Assembly (NCBI GenBank): GCA_964036315.1
Contig: OZ038517.1
Coordinates: 50,883,955 to 50,947,954 of the forward strand
DNA length: 64,000 nt
Direction: 5' to 3'
Origin: Acanthosepion esculentum
Taxonomy: Eukaryota > Mollusca > Cephalopoda > Sepiida > Sepiidae
Positions 10,856 to 22,704 of this stretch are shown here, piece after piece (position 1 is the first letter of the stretch; every line of letters starts with the position of its first letter). The position numbers were made by a program, and so were the translations under genes. The notes beneath the pieces were generated by a model. The model saw only the letters and a list, made by a program, of their open reading frames with translations. It made no database searches and had not been told where the DNA came from.

Positions 10856-11240
10856 TGCCTTCAAGAAGATCTGAATGGTAATCGAGCCTGGCTGGTCTGT
10901 GACACTTTCTGTCGTCGATAAATAGCATATTTTTTAAAAGCATCTTTTGGTTTACATTACATTTATTTCGTCTTGGTGTTTACTTGTAAATGGAAATATT
11001 ACGCCCTGAAGATGACAATTTGAAATTGTCAAAAGTACACGGCCCAGGACCATTAATTCCATCTGTCAACAATTCAAATATAAGGATCGCCTTAGTCAAG
11101 GAATTGCTAGTAAGTTAATGTCTCATTAAGTCTTGTTAGTGAAGTGATTTCGCCATTAATCGCATTAACATTGCTAATTATATATTTTATGATATAATAT
11201 ATATACTGCACAATTTAATATATATATATATTTATATATA
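10856..11240. other. Unassigned DNA with one hammerhead-like scrap
   Basis: Position 11006-11037 reads CTGAAGA followed by a long hairpin (GACAATT/AATTGTC) and then AAAAG, a decayed form of the hammerhead-like motif. Nothing else is recognised. Confidence 0.4.
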
Positions 11241-11249
11241 TCAAATGCA

Positions 11250-11520
11250 AAAAAGATGAAAATCTTTGGACTAATTCATATAAAATTCTGTAAGTTTTTT
11301 CTCGCACTTTTCACTTGTGGAACTCTTCTAGGTTCTTGTGCTACAGTCATCTTCAAAAATTTAAACTCAATGTTGTTATCTTCTGTCTTCTTAATTCTTT
11401 TCCTTTTTTTTTTCTCTCTCCATAATAGTATTTTTTTTTTCTTATAATCTCTAACATACTGCAACTTAGTGGCTTTATTTCCTTGCTTGGGGTGGAATAA
11501 TTTTTTTAAAAAAAAACATT
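11250..11520 (+). repeat. LINE 3' end
   Basis: Includes GTGGAACTCTTCT (compare LWNSLP near 36.06 kb), ATCTTCAAAAATTTAAA, and the tail phrase AGTGGCTTTATTTCCTTGCT, GGGGTGGAATAATTT. The same tail occurs at 36.24, 41.93, 44.45 and 49.35 kb. It is 5'-truncated. Confidence 0.65.
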
Positions 11521-11538
11521 ATAGGAAAGCTTCTCTCT

Positions 11539-11574
<36 letters not shown>

Positions 11575-12310
11575 TTCCCTAACCCCTTTGCATTTCCCCC
11601 TGGCTATGGATTAGGGCAGAATGGACTTTCTAACCATGGTTGGCAATCAGTTTCAGAGAAAGACAACTTTGAATTCAAAACTGTACATGGCAGAGCACAT
11701 GCTTGTAAAACCCAAGTCGATGGAACTAATTAATGTGGAGACACAGGATCCTCTAAGGTAAGGAGGAAAACCCAGACAGAAAACGAACCCTTCATCAGAG
11801 ATTGGGTGTAGGGCCAATCACCCACCCAGTATGGTCTTTGGTATACCATGTATATATTGTAGCTGAAGCAGTTTTTATACATAATGGTCTTTTGACGAAC
11901 AGCATTATCTTAAGAATTAAGAGGTTATAAGTATTTGGCCAAAGATTTTCATCATCATCATCATTTTTGTGTTGTTTGATTTTCATTCGTTAATCAGGTT
12001 TCATGTGCATTTGACTTTTGAAACAAATGTTAGTATTATTTGTGGTGTTCTGAATCCAAGGAGAGACGACACGTCCCTTCGAACAACCAAGAAATTAACA
12101 GATTACAATCCCTATTGAAAAGCCATAAATATTGCTTTATACATGCAAATGTGTGATAATTCTAGTTTCTCTGCGTTGGATTCAGACGATAATGTTATAT
12201 GTACGAAACATTATAGCTCTCTGGAATGGCCATGTCATGTTTCTTTTTAATCATTGTCTTCATTGTCATCAGTCATACCCGACCCTCCCCTTCTCTGATT
12301 TTGGCGTTTT
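11520..12310. other. Unassigned intergenic DNA
   Basis: Poly-T (about 11540-11570) and an ATC repeat (about 11950-11965). No gene or named repeat recognised. Confidence 0.4.
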
Positions 12311-12314
12311 TGAA

Positions 12315-12690
12315 TTACTGAAAGTGGCTTAATGGTCAGCAAGCTCGACCTACAAATCATTAATCGTGTTTCATCCTCACCAGCTGCAGCGTTCTTGAGG
12401 ATTTGAGCCAAACTAATCTAGGCTTAAGCAAATAACAATAATCTGGTTGGTAGGCGGGCATTGGCGTTGGGTAATGATTAACGAACTAGTCTCGTTAACC
12501 ATTATTGCTGATTTCGATCCTCACCAGGTGCCCCTATGTTTGCGGTCTTGTGCTGCAGCAAAGCTATGTATCATAAATAATAAGGTATCTCATAGTTTAA
12601 TGGTCTGGAGATCATTAGTAGTGAGTTTGATCGTCACTGAGCGACCCATATTTGTAGCCTTGTGCCAGACTTAGCTATGCTCGATATATA
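12315..12690 (+). repeat. Three consecutive tRNA-like SINE units
   Basis: Three diverged units of about 115-135 bp, each with an A-box-like segment (TGGCTTAATGGTCAGCAAGC; TAATGATTAACGAACTAG; AGTTTAATGGTCTGGAG) and a B-box-like segment (GTTTCATCCTCAC; TTTCGATCCTCAC; GTTTGATCGTCAC). The last ends GTAGCCTTGTGCCAGACTTAG. They match the units at 22.48-22.70 kb and 60.93-61.46 kb. Too diverged and too long for functional tRNA genes. Confidence 0.7.
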
Positions 12691-13735
12691 ATACCGCCAC
12701 TTTTGCTTGGATCTTGGCTTTCTGGTATCGCTGCTACTACTACTTTGTTTTCCATTTTGGAAAAAAAAATTTAAAAAATCATATTTTTCCTGACTGTGAT
12801 TTCGATTGCATTCAGCGTGTTTGTTTTTTTTTCTTTGTGATATTTATTCTCGTTTCTAAAGGAGATTTTTCAAAATAAATAATGACTTTAAGTGTTACAA
12901 AAATTACGATCTACTTGAAATAACATTTTTTTTTTTTTTCTTTTTCATAAAAAAAAAAAAAAGAAAGAAAAAAAAAATTTAGTCTATTTTCAGAAATTGG
13001 AGATTTTTTTTTTGATTTTTTTTTGATTTTTTTTTTTTTATCCTCTATTCCAGCCAGGGTTCAGGGTTTTTTGTTTTAAATCGACAAGCCAGAATGATCT
13101 TTTTATTTATTTATTTATTTTATTTATTTTTATTTTGTGTGTGTGTGCACGGGACAAAATCCACCCGGGCCACTCCTTTTGATGAAATATTAAAACGAAA
13201 ACACTTCATCCTAGAATGCCAACAGCATAAATTAAGGAGTGGAAGGATATTCCCTGAATAAAAGGGGTGGTCGGAATAAGCATATCCTGGGTGAACTATT
13301 TTCTGCCAAAAATAAAAATCATTCCGACCGGTCTATTTGAAACTGAAAGGTAGCGAAAAGGTACAACATGTTTTTTTTTTTTTTCCTTTCTGAAAGCAGA
13401 AAAGGCTATTTTTTCAAAATTCAAAACCTATTCTCGCAACACTAAATTAAGCGATAAATACCAGCAAAGCCAGTATTTGCTGAGCTGATGTAGAAATGAT
13501 TTTACTTTTGCAAGTGCAAGAAGCAATTATGGAGAGGTGCAGTTCAGTTATTTGCAAGTTATTCTTCATGAGGGGCCTCTTTGCTAAGGGGGAAGAACCA
13601 GACATGAACGAAAAAGTAAAGATGGGGAGACAACTCAGCTTTTAAGTTTTATAATTTTTTGACATCCAGTATCAACTTTTCTGATCTCTTCTCGTTTTCT
13701 ACCCAAAAAATTGATGCATTTTTTTTTTTTATATG
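12690..13735. other. AT-rich intergenic DNA
   Basis: Long A and T runs (12920-13040). No coding exon or dispersed repeat recognised. Confidence 0.4.
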
Positions 13736-13744
13736 TCCTCAAGG

Positions 13745-14165
13745 AATGCATACACAAAACATGTAGAATGTAGGCACACAAGACACACAATACATTGGAG
13801 AAACATGCAGAAATTTTTAAAAATGCATCTATGAGCACAAAAGAGACTTCATAAATGACAATTTAACAAATGCATTGGTCATACACAGAATTAAATTCAA
13901 CCACAATTTTGATTTCATAAATGCTACACTCATAAAAAAAGAAAATAACTCACTCAAAAGGAAAACCCTTGAGAGTGCTGCCATTGAATATTATCCAAAT
14001 ATTAATCAATGCCCAGGTTTTTTTCCCCAATATTACCTTTCTTAACAGAATCACTACTCTCCCAAGCCAACGTACACAAGAAGTCAAAAGAAAACGGCTG
14101 AATCCATCAACACAACTATACAAACAATATTTCTACACGGGGAAAATATTCTCTTCAAACATAAA
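13745..14165 (+). pseudogene. PLE GIY-YIG endonuclease fragment
   Basis: The plus strand reads GTQDTQYIGETCRNF, one stop, then KCIYEHKRDFINDNLTNAL, then FINATLIKKENN and LESAAIEYYPNINQCPG. YIGET-R-(x)n-EHKR is the signature of the GIY-YIG nuclease at the C-terminus of Penelope-like elements, which nicks target DNA for reverse transcription. A stop between the two halves shows the copy is dead. A 3' tail follows (TTGAAAAAG, then TCC...GGA hairpin, then CGAAATGCGTC, 14293-14325), a decayed hammerhead-like motif. It is a different PLE lineage from the 45 and 51 kb copies. Confidence 0.75.
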
Positions 14166-14486
14166 GTAATTGACATAATTTTTCACTTGACCATATGAAT
14201 ATAAAATAGCGTTTCTAAATTCTATTTGCTAAAAACATTTCATTTGTTGTTTATAGATACTTTGTTTCAATAAATTCATTTTGTTTTTTGCCTTGAAAAA
14301 GTCCACATTGGACGAAATGCGTCGCCTAAAACTACAGTTTTCCTATTGTCTTTTTCCTTTATCCATACATACATACATACATACATACATACACATATAT
14401 GAGAAAAGGCTAAAATGCCAACCTATCTCGCAACCCAGGTTTCAACCGTAAGATCTCCTCAGAGAAGTCAAAGGATGTACAAGCCA

Positions 14487-14495
14487 AATATATAT

Positions 14496-14575
<80 letters not shown>
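14487..14575. repeat. (TA)n microsatellite
   Basis: Almost uninterrupted TA dinucleotides of nearly 90 bp, upstream of the family 2 palindrome. Its ORFs (YIYIYI) are spurious. Confidence 0.95.
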
Positions 14576-14577
<2 letters not shown>

Positions 14578-14670
14578 GTACCCAAGTATAGGATTGGTAT
14601 ATACAGAATAAATTGCAATAACCAACAATTACTATTCTTAAAAGAGTGCTCAATACAGAGTAGAGCAGAT

Positions 14671-14864
14671 ATAATTATTTATTTAAATATTATAACATAA
14701 ATATGTTATAAAATCACTACAAAAATAGGCATTTTGTTTCAACTCTTCTGGTGTCTTATCAAGTGACCTTATCACTTGATAAGACACCAGAAGTTTTGAA
14801 ACAAAATGGCTATTTTTGTAGTGATTTTATAACATGTTTATGTTATAATATTTAAATAAATAAT

Positions 14865-14868
<4 letters not shown>
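14671..14868. repeat. Palindromic element, family 2 (arms about 96 bp)
   Basis: Arms 14671-14766 and 14769-14868 are nearly perfect reverse complements (TTATAACATAAATATG, CACTACAAAAATAGGC, TGTCTTATCAAGTGA). The preceding segment 14577-14665 (TAGGATTGGTATATAC, GTGCTCAATACAGAG) recurs before the copy at 31.6 kb. A third copy lies at 57.85 kb. (TA)n flanks both sides. Confidence 0.85.
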
Positions 14869-14869
<1 letters not shown>

Positions 14870-14912
<43 letters not shown>

Positions 14913-15300
14913 TGCATAAAGGAAAAAATAGAATATTGTCTTTTTCCTTTATACAAGACAAACCAAAAAGCATTTTTAGACAATTGTACATATTGAAATT
15001 TTAAGTTGTGAGGTGTTTTCCAGTAGAGGCCCCTGTAATTTGATGTAGGAGCGAATGGTGATGGGTAGATTCCTAAGGTGACAGTAGATTGTAACAAATG
15101 AATGGGTCATGAATCTGATTAGCTTTGTATAAGATATTTAGTGTTGACCAGCCTTGACCCTTTTCCCACCTTTTTTCGACCTTGTGACACAATTACTGTA
15201 TTCAGTCAGTATCAAATGATAGACAGATTTTTTTTTTACAAAACTCAATGCATTTGTCGCTTATCATAATAGGTCAACCATAAAGAATGCACTTATTTTT
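14870..15300. other. Unassigned, with microsatellite
   Basis: (TA)n followed by (TATG)n at about 14870-14912. No other feature recognised. Confidence 0.4.
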
Positions 15301-15532
15301 TTTTTTTAACCATTTCACCCCAAGCAAGGTAACGCTGCCACTAACATGCGGGGGGGGGGGGGGGGTTGCAGAGTGTATAAGAATATAAGAAAAACATTAT
15401 TAATTAGATAGGACAATAAAAGAACAGAAGGTAACGACTGACATTCATCTTCAAAAATTTAAATGCAATTTACCAGAATTTCAAATGCTCATTTCTCGCA
15501 TTATCTAAAAGAAACACTACAGCTGAATAGCC

Positions 15533-15567
<35 letters not shown>

Positions 15568-15796
15568 ACTCCACATCTTAGGTGGTTTTATTGCCTTGTT
15601 TCAGGTGTAATAATGTATATATCATTATATATATATATATATATATGTGTGTGTACTCCACATCTTAGGTGGTTTTATTGCCTTGTTTCAGGTGTAATAA
15701 TGTATATATCATTATATATATATATATATATATATATGTGAGTGTGTATATAAGAAATGTTACAATTAGAGCACTATTTTGTGTAGATGAAATAAA

Positions 15797-15834
<38 letters not shown>

Positions 15835-16270
15835 TTTTTAAGCATTTCACCCCAAGCAAGGCGCAAGTGCCATTAGCACAAAAGGGGTTACAGAGGGTGA
15901 GAGCAAGAGTAAAGATGTGTGTTTGAGGAAAGAATATATATGTGTGTGTGTATGTGTGTAATATAAGAAATATTACAATTTAATTAGAACACTATATTGT
16001 GTAAATGAAATAAAGTATGTGTTTATATATATATATATTTTAAGTATTTCACCCCAAACAACGCACGAATGCCACTAACATGAAAGGGATTACAAAGAGT
16101 GAGAGCAAGAGTAAAGAGGCATGTTTGTGGAAAGAATATATATATATATATATATATATATAATGAAATATTAGTTATATTGGAGCACTAAATTGAAATA
16201 AGCTTTGAAGTCAAGATCTGTAAAAAAGAGGAAAAAAAAACTGAAATATTTTTTATTGTAGTTCACTTCT
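15295..16270. repeat. LINE-tail and microsatellite mosaic
   Basis: Inverted LINE tails (ATTTCACCCCAAGCAAGG and relatives) begin near 15308, 15845 and 16048. A direct-orientation tail (CTTAGGTGGTTTTATTGCC) occurs twice, near 15579 and 15663, as a tandem duplication with its (TA)n and GT runs. A G homopolymer of about 16 bases lies at 15349. Segments 15740-15800 and 15960-16020 are also duplicated (ATTACAATT, GAGCACTAT). Confidence 0.65.
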
Positions 16271-16431
16271 TATAATAATCCATTGTCTTGAAATGTCTCC
16301 ATCAAAGATAAAAAAAAAGAAAAACACTTATACCGTAATAGGTAATAAGATGTATATATGAAATAAACATTGAAATAAAGGTCTGTATAAAACAAAAAAA
16401 TATATTTGATACACACACACACACAGGTGTA

Positions 16432-16467
<36 letters not shown>

Positions 16468-16626
16468 AATAAATAATAATAATGTAGAGGAATCATAAGC
16501 AGTCTTTGGATGTGTCCATGAAATAAGCTTTAGAGTAAAGGGCTGTAAAAAAAAGTTTAAATACTTTTGATACAGCCTAATGTATAATATTGATAATATA
16601 GTGGAGACATGTCCATGAAATAATAA

Positions 16627-16744
16627 TAATAATAAAATATTTGGGTGTATCAAAAGTATTTTCATTCATTTCATTACAACCCTGCACTAGTGAAAATGAA
16701 AAGAATGAAAATACTTTTGATACACCCAAATATTTTATTATTAT
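16627..16744. repeat. Foldback element with 42-bp arms
   Basis: Arms 16627-16668 and 16703-16744 are reverse complements (AAATATTTGGGTGTATCAAA). The loop is about 34 bp. Confidence 0.8.
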
Positions 16745-16879
16745 TTCCTTTGATTTCTGGCCTGTACTCATTTCTTTTTGGGCCTCAACCAGAGACCTAA
16801 GCTCAGAAATGACATTTTCCACTGAGTAATTTAAAACAAAAAAGAAACACATTTTGCATAGATAAAGCTCTTCGTAAGG

Positions 16880-17149
16880 TGTCGACTTGTGAGAACAGTT
16901 TATTTTTATTATCATTATTATTATAAGTTACAGATTGTATTTAGATGTGGCCATGAGATCAACTTCGGAGTAAGGGGCTGCAATAAAAAAAGATATTATT
17001 TGCAATATATTTCTGTCATAAAATCCTTTGCAATGCAGTACAAATTCTTTTCCCTCTGTGGACAAACTTTTTTGTTCTTTCTTTTCCAAGCCTGGACCTT
17101 TCACAATACAGCAACATTTGTAAATGGACTTTTCTATACAAATTCCTTG

Positions 17150-17217
<68 letters not shown>

Positions 17218-18235
17218 CTTCATTTTTTTCTTTCATTTTTTGAATCGTTTTTACTTGAAAAACGCATGCAGAATTTTATTCAAAAACGACGTTCGGAAAC
17301 CAAACAAAACTATGTGTAAAAAAATATTTAAAAAAATGAAAACACAATTCCTAAAAGCTAAAGAAATTTCTTTCAACCGTTGTAAATATACTGAATATCT
17401 CTTACAATTGTTGTCTATTTAGCTTCAGTGATCTGCATTTGCCCACCCACAGTTCCCGACCCCACTCCGCCCATTTATACCACAAACACCCCCCCATCCC
17501 CCAAAGGTCATATATTGACCTCTGAATTTGTATATTTTTTTGCTTTATTGTTACTCTTTCACATTCTTGTTGTCAAATATGAAGTTTTAATTTCGTATTT
17601 ATTTTTTGTCCAATTTCATTTTTATCATCATTATTGTTTATTATTAAAAAAGAAAATAATATATATCGAAATGATCTTAATTTTGTCTTTTTATTTTTTA
17701 ATTTTTAATGATTGTTGTTTTTAGTTTGTTTTTTTTTGTTTTTTTGTTGTTATTTTTAAATCCTCATATATTTGGGTGGGGGGGTGAAAAGGAGGGGGAA
17801 AAATAACTGAAAAGAGGAAAAAAATTGTCATTTTAAGCAGTAACAGCATAAATGCAGACCTGACTCGTCACAGTTGAAGAACTTCCTGGTTCATACTCTT
17901 CTCCAGTGTTTTGAACCGAAAGAAAAGAAGAAGAAGAAGGTGGAAGGGCCGCATCTGAACCTTAACATGCACCGCAAACTCCACCTGAAGTGTGTCTTGC
18001 CATCACGTTACACTCTGTCCCATTTATATCATAATTTTTATAGGAAATATGCAGATATTCACTTGACTATACATTGGGGGGGGGGGGCGTTACAGTTGTG
18101 TTTTGATGCACAAGGAGGCAGCACACCCCCAAAATTTAGGAACCACTGCTCTGCCACAATAAAAGCTCAATAAAATTTTATTAACTTTTTTTGTATTAGT
18201 TAAAATTTCATCTCACATATATATATATATATATA
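16880..18235. other. Intergenic DNA with a (GT)n tract
   Basis: (GT)n at about 17152-17212. Segment 17415-17520 is C-rich. Segment 17870-18165 is less AT-rich and ends near TTTAGGAACCACTGCTC, possibly the end of a hAT-type element, but no coding frame can be supported. Confidence 0.4.
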
Positions 18236-18241
18236 TATATA

Positions 18242-18542
18242 TGATGAAAATGTGGAAAAGACAAAGCAAAATCCGAATATATGAGTTTACTGTTTTTATT
18301 ATGTTTTTGTTTTTGTTATTCTGTCGACGTCAGACGTTTCGGTTAAATAGACCTTCTTCGGGAAATGGTTAATGGAGACATAATTATATTAGATTTAAGT
18401 TTGATGGAGAGACGATATATACAGGACTGGTCAGAAACAGAAAAACTGAAATTCGTCGACAGAATAACAAAAACAAAAACATAATAAAAACAGTAAACTC
18501 ATATATTCGGATTTTGCTTTGTCTTTTCCACATTTTCATCAT
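18242..18542. repeat. Inverted-repeat element with 88-bp arms
   Basis: Arms 18242-18329 and 18454-18542 are reverse complements (ATGAAAATGTGGAAAAGAC, CTGTCGACG). The core, read on the minus strand, holds CCGAAGA, a short hairpin and CCGAAACGTC (about 18332-18361), resembling the hammerhead-like PLE motif. (TA)n flanks both sides. Confidence 0.75.
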
Positions 18543-18599
18543 ACCGTCGGATCTACATCCACACATTTGCTTACATATATATATATATATAGATAGATA

Positions 18600-18634
18600 G
18601 ATAGATAGATAATATTAGTGGTTAATATACACAC

Positions 18635-18669
<35 letters not shown>

Positions 18670-18800
18670 AAAATTTCCAAGAGGATAGAATCCAGGTAGA
18701 ACTCAATGTCCAGGACAGAGTAAGAATATAATATAAAAGGCTTAAACACTAATATTCCATGGTTATAATTTATTCCATTGGAATCGTAATATCCAATAAT
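18600..18800. repeat. Single-unit progenitor of the 28.9-30.0 kb array
   Basis: Contains one AATATTAGTGGTTAATAT unit, a (TA)n tract, then TTTCCAAGAGGATAGAATCC, AGGTAGAACTCAATGTCC and AGAGTAAGAATATAATA. The same flank follows the 30-unit array at 30038-30150, so both are copies of one dispersed element. Confidence 0.75.
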
Positions 18801-18959
18801 AAATGAAAGAACAGTAAGATATATAATCCGGTGTTCTTATTAATATTTTTATTTTTTTTAAAGCGGGCTCAATGTAAATTGACACTGCATAAATATTAAA
18901 TATTTTGAAGCATGGTAATTCCTGTGTAGTGATGGAACCATCTTTTTAAATTGGTTAAT

Positions 18960-18989
<30 letters not shown>

Positions 18990-19003
<14 letters not shown>

Positions 19004-19195
19004 GAAATATAGTCTTAAGGTATGCTATATTTATGGGATAAAGTGCTCAATATCAGAGATAGAGCGTGTGTAAATATAAAAGTGGACATGGAAGTCAACA
19101 CCTAGAGGGGACAGTCTGTTTCATGCTAGATGCAATCGTCGATTGCATCTAGCATGAAACAGACTGTCCCCTCTAGGTGTTGACTTCTATGTTCA

Positions 19196-19205
<10 letters not shown>
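18990..19205. repeat. Palindromic element, family 3
   Basis: Arms 19074-19138 and 19139-19205 form an almost loopless palindrome (GTCAACACCTAGAGGGGACA, GATGCAATCGTCGATTGCATC at the centre). The lead-in 19000-19070 (ATAGTCTTAAGGTATGC, GTGCTCAATATCAGAG) is shared with the copy at 27.86-28.08 kb. Confidence 0.85.
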
Positions 19206-19243
<38 letters not shown>

Positions 19244-19246
<3 letters not shown>

Positions 19247-19440
19247 ACATCCACAGTCAGACTGTTTTGCTGTATTACAGCTCATCAGTGTGGCGAGACA
19301 TCTGATTGCCTCAAGCTGAAATCAAAACCCGACTGATTTGGCAACAGTAAGAAATTTTACCCTTGAGCTATTAGCGCCTGGTAAGAGAGTAAGACAGATG
19401 TTTGCGTACTTATTCTTTGAATACACACGCCAATGACCGT
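19244..19440 (-). repeat. tRNA-Gly-like SINE
   Basis: Minus-strand copy of the SINE described at 32970-33395. ACAGTCAGACTGTTTTGCTG and CTGATTTGGC are shared with the 25.28 and 56.80 kb copies. Its 3' end abuts a (TA)n tract. Confidence 0.7.
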
Positions 19441-19689
19441 GAGAGCTCAATTCATGGAAGAGCTTTGCAGTATTAGCAGTAGTAGTCATTATTTACAAAT
19501 TCACACTTTCTCTCCAGAGTGCTCGACTGGAATTATATATATATATAAATACATAAATGTTGTGTGTAATAGAAAGGGAGAAAGAGGAGATGTCAAGAAG
19601 GAAGAAGAAGAATACAATGCCCTTTTTATTATTATTATAATATAATATATAAGAAGAAGAATATTCTTTTTATTATTATTTTAATATAT

Positions 19690-19812
19690 TAACCAATTCC
19701 ACACTCTACTTCAGAACTTACACCCAAAAATCAAATTCACCCAAGAATATAATTTCAACGAATTACCATTTTTAGATATACTCATTAGAAATAAAAACAA
19801 CCACATAATCTC
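19690..19812 (+). pseudogene. PLE reverse transcriptase fragment
   Basis: The plus strand reads LLQNLHPKIKFTQEYNF then NELPFLDILIRN. The pattern LN-LHP-IKFT-E...LPFLDI is typical of Penelope-like RTs just beyond the catalytic YxDD region. Only about 40 residues remain before a palindrome interrupts it. Confidence 0.65.
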
Positions 19813-19816
19813 AGAC

Positions 19817-19888
19817 ATGAATGGTATGATCCTTGTTTATAAATTCCGGTTTTATCAGGTCTTTATAAACAAGGATCATACCATTCAT
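19817..19888. repeat. Hairpin with perfect 27-bp arms
   Basis: 19817-19843 (ATGAATGGTATGATCCTTG...) and 19862-19888 are exact reverse complements with an 18-bp loop, directly at the end of the PLE RT fragment. Confidence 0.85.
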
Positions 19889-19939
19889 TAACGGATTCGA
19901 GGTTAATGTATTTTATTATTAAAAATTGTTTGCGAGAGT

Positions 19940-20305
19940 GATTCTTGCCATATCATTAACTTCATTATCTGCCTTTTCGTATGAATGATTCGCGTAATAT
20001 AAATTGAACCCGCACCACATAATTGATATATATATATATATATATATATATTATGCGAATCATTCATACAAAAAGCAGATAATTATTATTCATTATCTGC
20101 TTTTCGTACGAATGATTCGCGTAATATAAATTGAATCCGCACCACATAATTGAGATATATCTATATATATATATATATATAGATATATATATATATATAT
20201 TATGCGAATCATTCATACGAAAAGCAGATAATTATTATTCATTATCTGCTTTTCGTACGAATGATTCGTGTAATATAAATTGAACCCGCACCACATAATT
20301 GATAT
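19940..20305. repeat. Palindromic element family 1, three copies
   Basis: One half copy (19944-20025) and two full palindromes (about 20051-20150 and 20199-20302) with ATTCATACGAAAAGCAGAT and its partner. Each is followed by AATTGAACCCGCACCAC, and they are separated by (TA)n. The centre ATAATTATTATTCATTAT differs from the 1.4 kb copy, so the stem is shared but the loop is not. Confidence 0.8.
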
Positions 20306-20920
20306 ATATATATATATATGTGTGTATCATTTTTGTGATGTCAATGAATACTCGTCACTTTCATAATGTTTGTTGTAGTAGAGACTTTGTAATCGCAGTT
20401 ACAACTATAGTAACGCTGTTGAACAATACTAGTGTCAGTCGCCTTCAAATATCACTCACACTAATAGTACTTGCTCGATAATACTCGCTCGAACAGTAAT
20501 CTATATAGTGACCCAAATAGAGGAATAGTATAGTGAATACAGGAGAGAATAGTTGTCCGTAGAGTAATAAAAGGTAAAATAGAAATGACAATCCATTAGA
20601 CGCACGCTCCCTCCCACATATGTGTTTCCTCTACGGTCACGTGGTCTGCTTAATTCAATAATGGGATCGCCTGTGTTTGCACACCGACGATCTGTGTTCA
20701 AACTCAAGTGTCTGCAGCGACACTTTATTCTTATATAACATTCAGTTAAAAAAAAAACAAAAAAACACAGTAATGAAAACTTCAAAAGTTCAAAATTTCA
20801 GAATTTACTCATGGAGTTAGGGTAATTCCGAAATGGTATGATATGTTGGGAGATAAGCCTCTCGGAGTAAAGTTGAAAAAGCGTGACACACTGACATTCG
20901 CATTTGTAATATGGATGTAA
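20305..20920. other. Unassigned intergenic DNA
   Basis: Segment 20600-20720 holds a weak tRNA-like pair of boxes (GTGTTCAAACTC near 20694), perhaps a SINE relic. Nothing else is recognised. Confidence 0.35.
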
Positions 20921-20924
20921 ATTC

Positions 20925-21650
20925 ATTGCGAATGATATTAGCATAAGAATGCATTGAAAATCTGGAAGAAAGGGATTGTGAGTGGTCAGGAATGAATGTA
21001 AGCATTACTGATAGAATAGGGCAATTATATGTATAATGGAAATGCATTGCTAATGGTTTTACTATAAGAATGCATTGAAAATCTGGAAGAAAGGGATTGT
21101 CAGTGGTCAGGAATGAATGCAAGCATTACTGATAGAATAGGGCAATTATAGGTATAATGGAAATGCATTGCTAATGGTTTTACTATAAGAATGCATAGAA
21201 AATCAGGAAGAAAGGGATTGTCAGTGGTCAGGAATGAATGCAAGCATTACTGATAGAATAGGGCTATTATATGTATAATGGAAATGCATTGCTAATGGTT
21301 TTACTATAAGAATGCATTGAAATCTGGAAGAAAGGGATTGTCAGTGGTCAGGAATGAATGCAAGCATTACTGATAGAATAGGACTATTATATGTATAATG
21401 GAAATGCATTGCTAATGGTTTTACTATAAGAATGCATTGAAAATCTGGAAGAAAGGGATTGTCAGTGGTCAGGAATGAATGCAAGCATTACTGATAGAAT
21501 AGGGCTATTATATGTATAATGTAAATGCATTGCTAATGGTTTTACTGTAGGAATGCATTGGAAATCAGGAAGAAAGGGATTGGTCAGGAATGAATGCAAG
21601 CATTACTGATAAAAAGGGATTGTCAGTGGTCAGGAATTAAAGTGGTACTG
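20925..21650 (+). repeat. 120-bp tandem satellite (about six copies)
   Basis: Unit: AGAATGCATTGAAAATCTGG, AAGAAAGGGATTGTCAGTGG, TCAGGAATGAATGCAAGC, ATTACTGATAGAATAGGG, then AAATGCATTGCTAATGG. Starts lie near 20945, 21064, 21185, 21306, 21426 and 21547. A lone dispersed copy of the unit is at 59740-59830. Confidence 0.9.
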
Positions 21651-21659
21651 ATAGAACAA

Positions 21660-22475
21660 GGCTACTATATATAATTATTGAGAAGTGTGCTATTTATAGA
21701 AGATTTAAAGCATCAAAAAGTCTGGCTAGAATAGAATTTTCTTTTTTCAACTGAAAATAATGAAAATTAGAAATTTATTTGGTCTTTAGTTTCCACGGCT
21801 GTTTATCAAGCTTAACATTGTATGGCATAAATTTCAACAGAGTCAGGAAGATTTAGTTGCTGCCTGCCTTGAAAAACAACATTCAAAATCCTAGAATTTT
21901 AATTGGGCTTGAATTAGCACTAGTAGAAAATTGACAACCATCCCAGCTACAATGTGGACCCATTTGTCTACATGTTATTTGTGCCAAAAGGAGCAAGCAA
22001 CTCAGCATTACAAGTTTAATCTGACAAAAGGACATGAGGAGTGATTCTGAGACAGCCGCAGTCAGCAACATTCTGAAATGAAATATGTTTTCTTAAATGT
22101 TTACAAGATCAGGACAATTAGCAGCATGCCAATTACCACAGACATCAGGGAATGCCTTGATACTCATAATAAAGGCTGGCTGCTAGTTTTCAAGTATACC
22201 CATCTGCTAGCATGGTTAACTAAATCCTGCTGCAGGTACGTTTGTGTTTCTTCAACACCCACTGTGGTTTATATTGCATCTATGGTGAGCAGACCTTAGT
22301 TACACTCTCTGGGGGAAAGCATAAAATCTGGTATGCTCATTTAAACATGGCCAGTATATACTCAAACCCTCGGTCATGATGACTTGTAAATGACTTTTTC
22401 ATATTGGTCCCTTTGTTTCAGAGTTTTTCAGGGAAATTGAATTTTCTCCTTAGTGCAAGGAAAAAAAAAAAAATC
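21660..22475. other. Unassigned intergenic DNA
   Basis: Moderately complex sequence with no protein family, repeat or RNA I can recognise. Confidence 0.4.
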
Positions 22476-22479
22476 AATG

Positions 22480-22700
22480 TGTGGCACAAGGCCGAAAGTA
22501 AAGAGCACCTATTGAGAATCACACTCACTGCTAAGTGATCTTGCGAAACAAGCTTGCTAACAATCACACCACGTTGAAACAATCAAATGATTTTTTTAAG
22601 CACAGCTTAGATGTGGCACAAGGCCGAAAGTTTAGAGCACCCATTGAGGATAGAACTCACTACTCATTGATCAAGCTTGCCTAACCAATACACCACGTCA
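22480..22700 (-). repeat. Two tandem tRNA-like SINE units
   Basis: Units at about 22480-22590 and 22605-22695 share GTGGCACAAGGCCGAAAGT, GAGCACCCATTGAGGAT and ACCACGT. On the minus strand each carries A-box-like and B-box-like sequence. It is the same family as the four-unit array at 60.93-61.46 kb. Confidence 0.7.
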
Positions 22701-22704
22701 AAAT

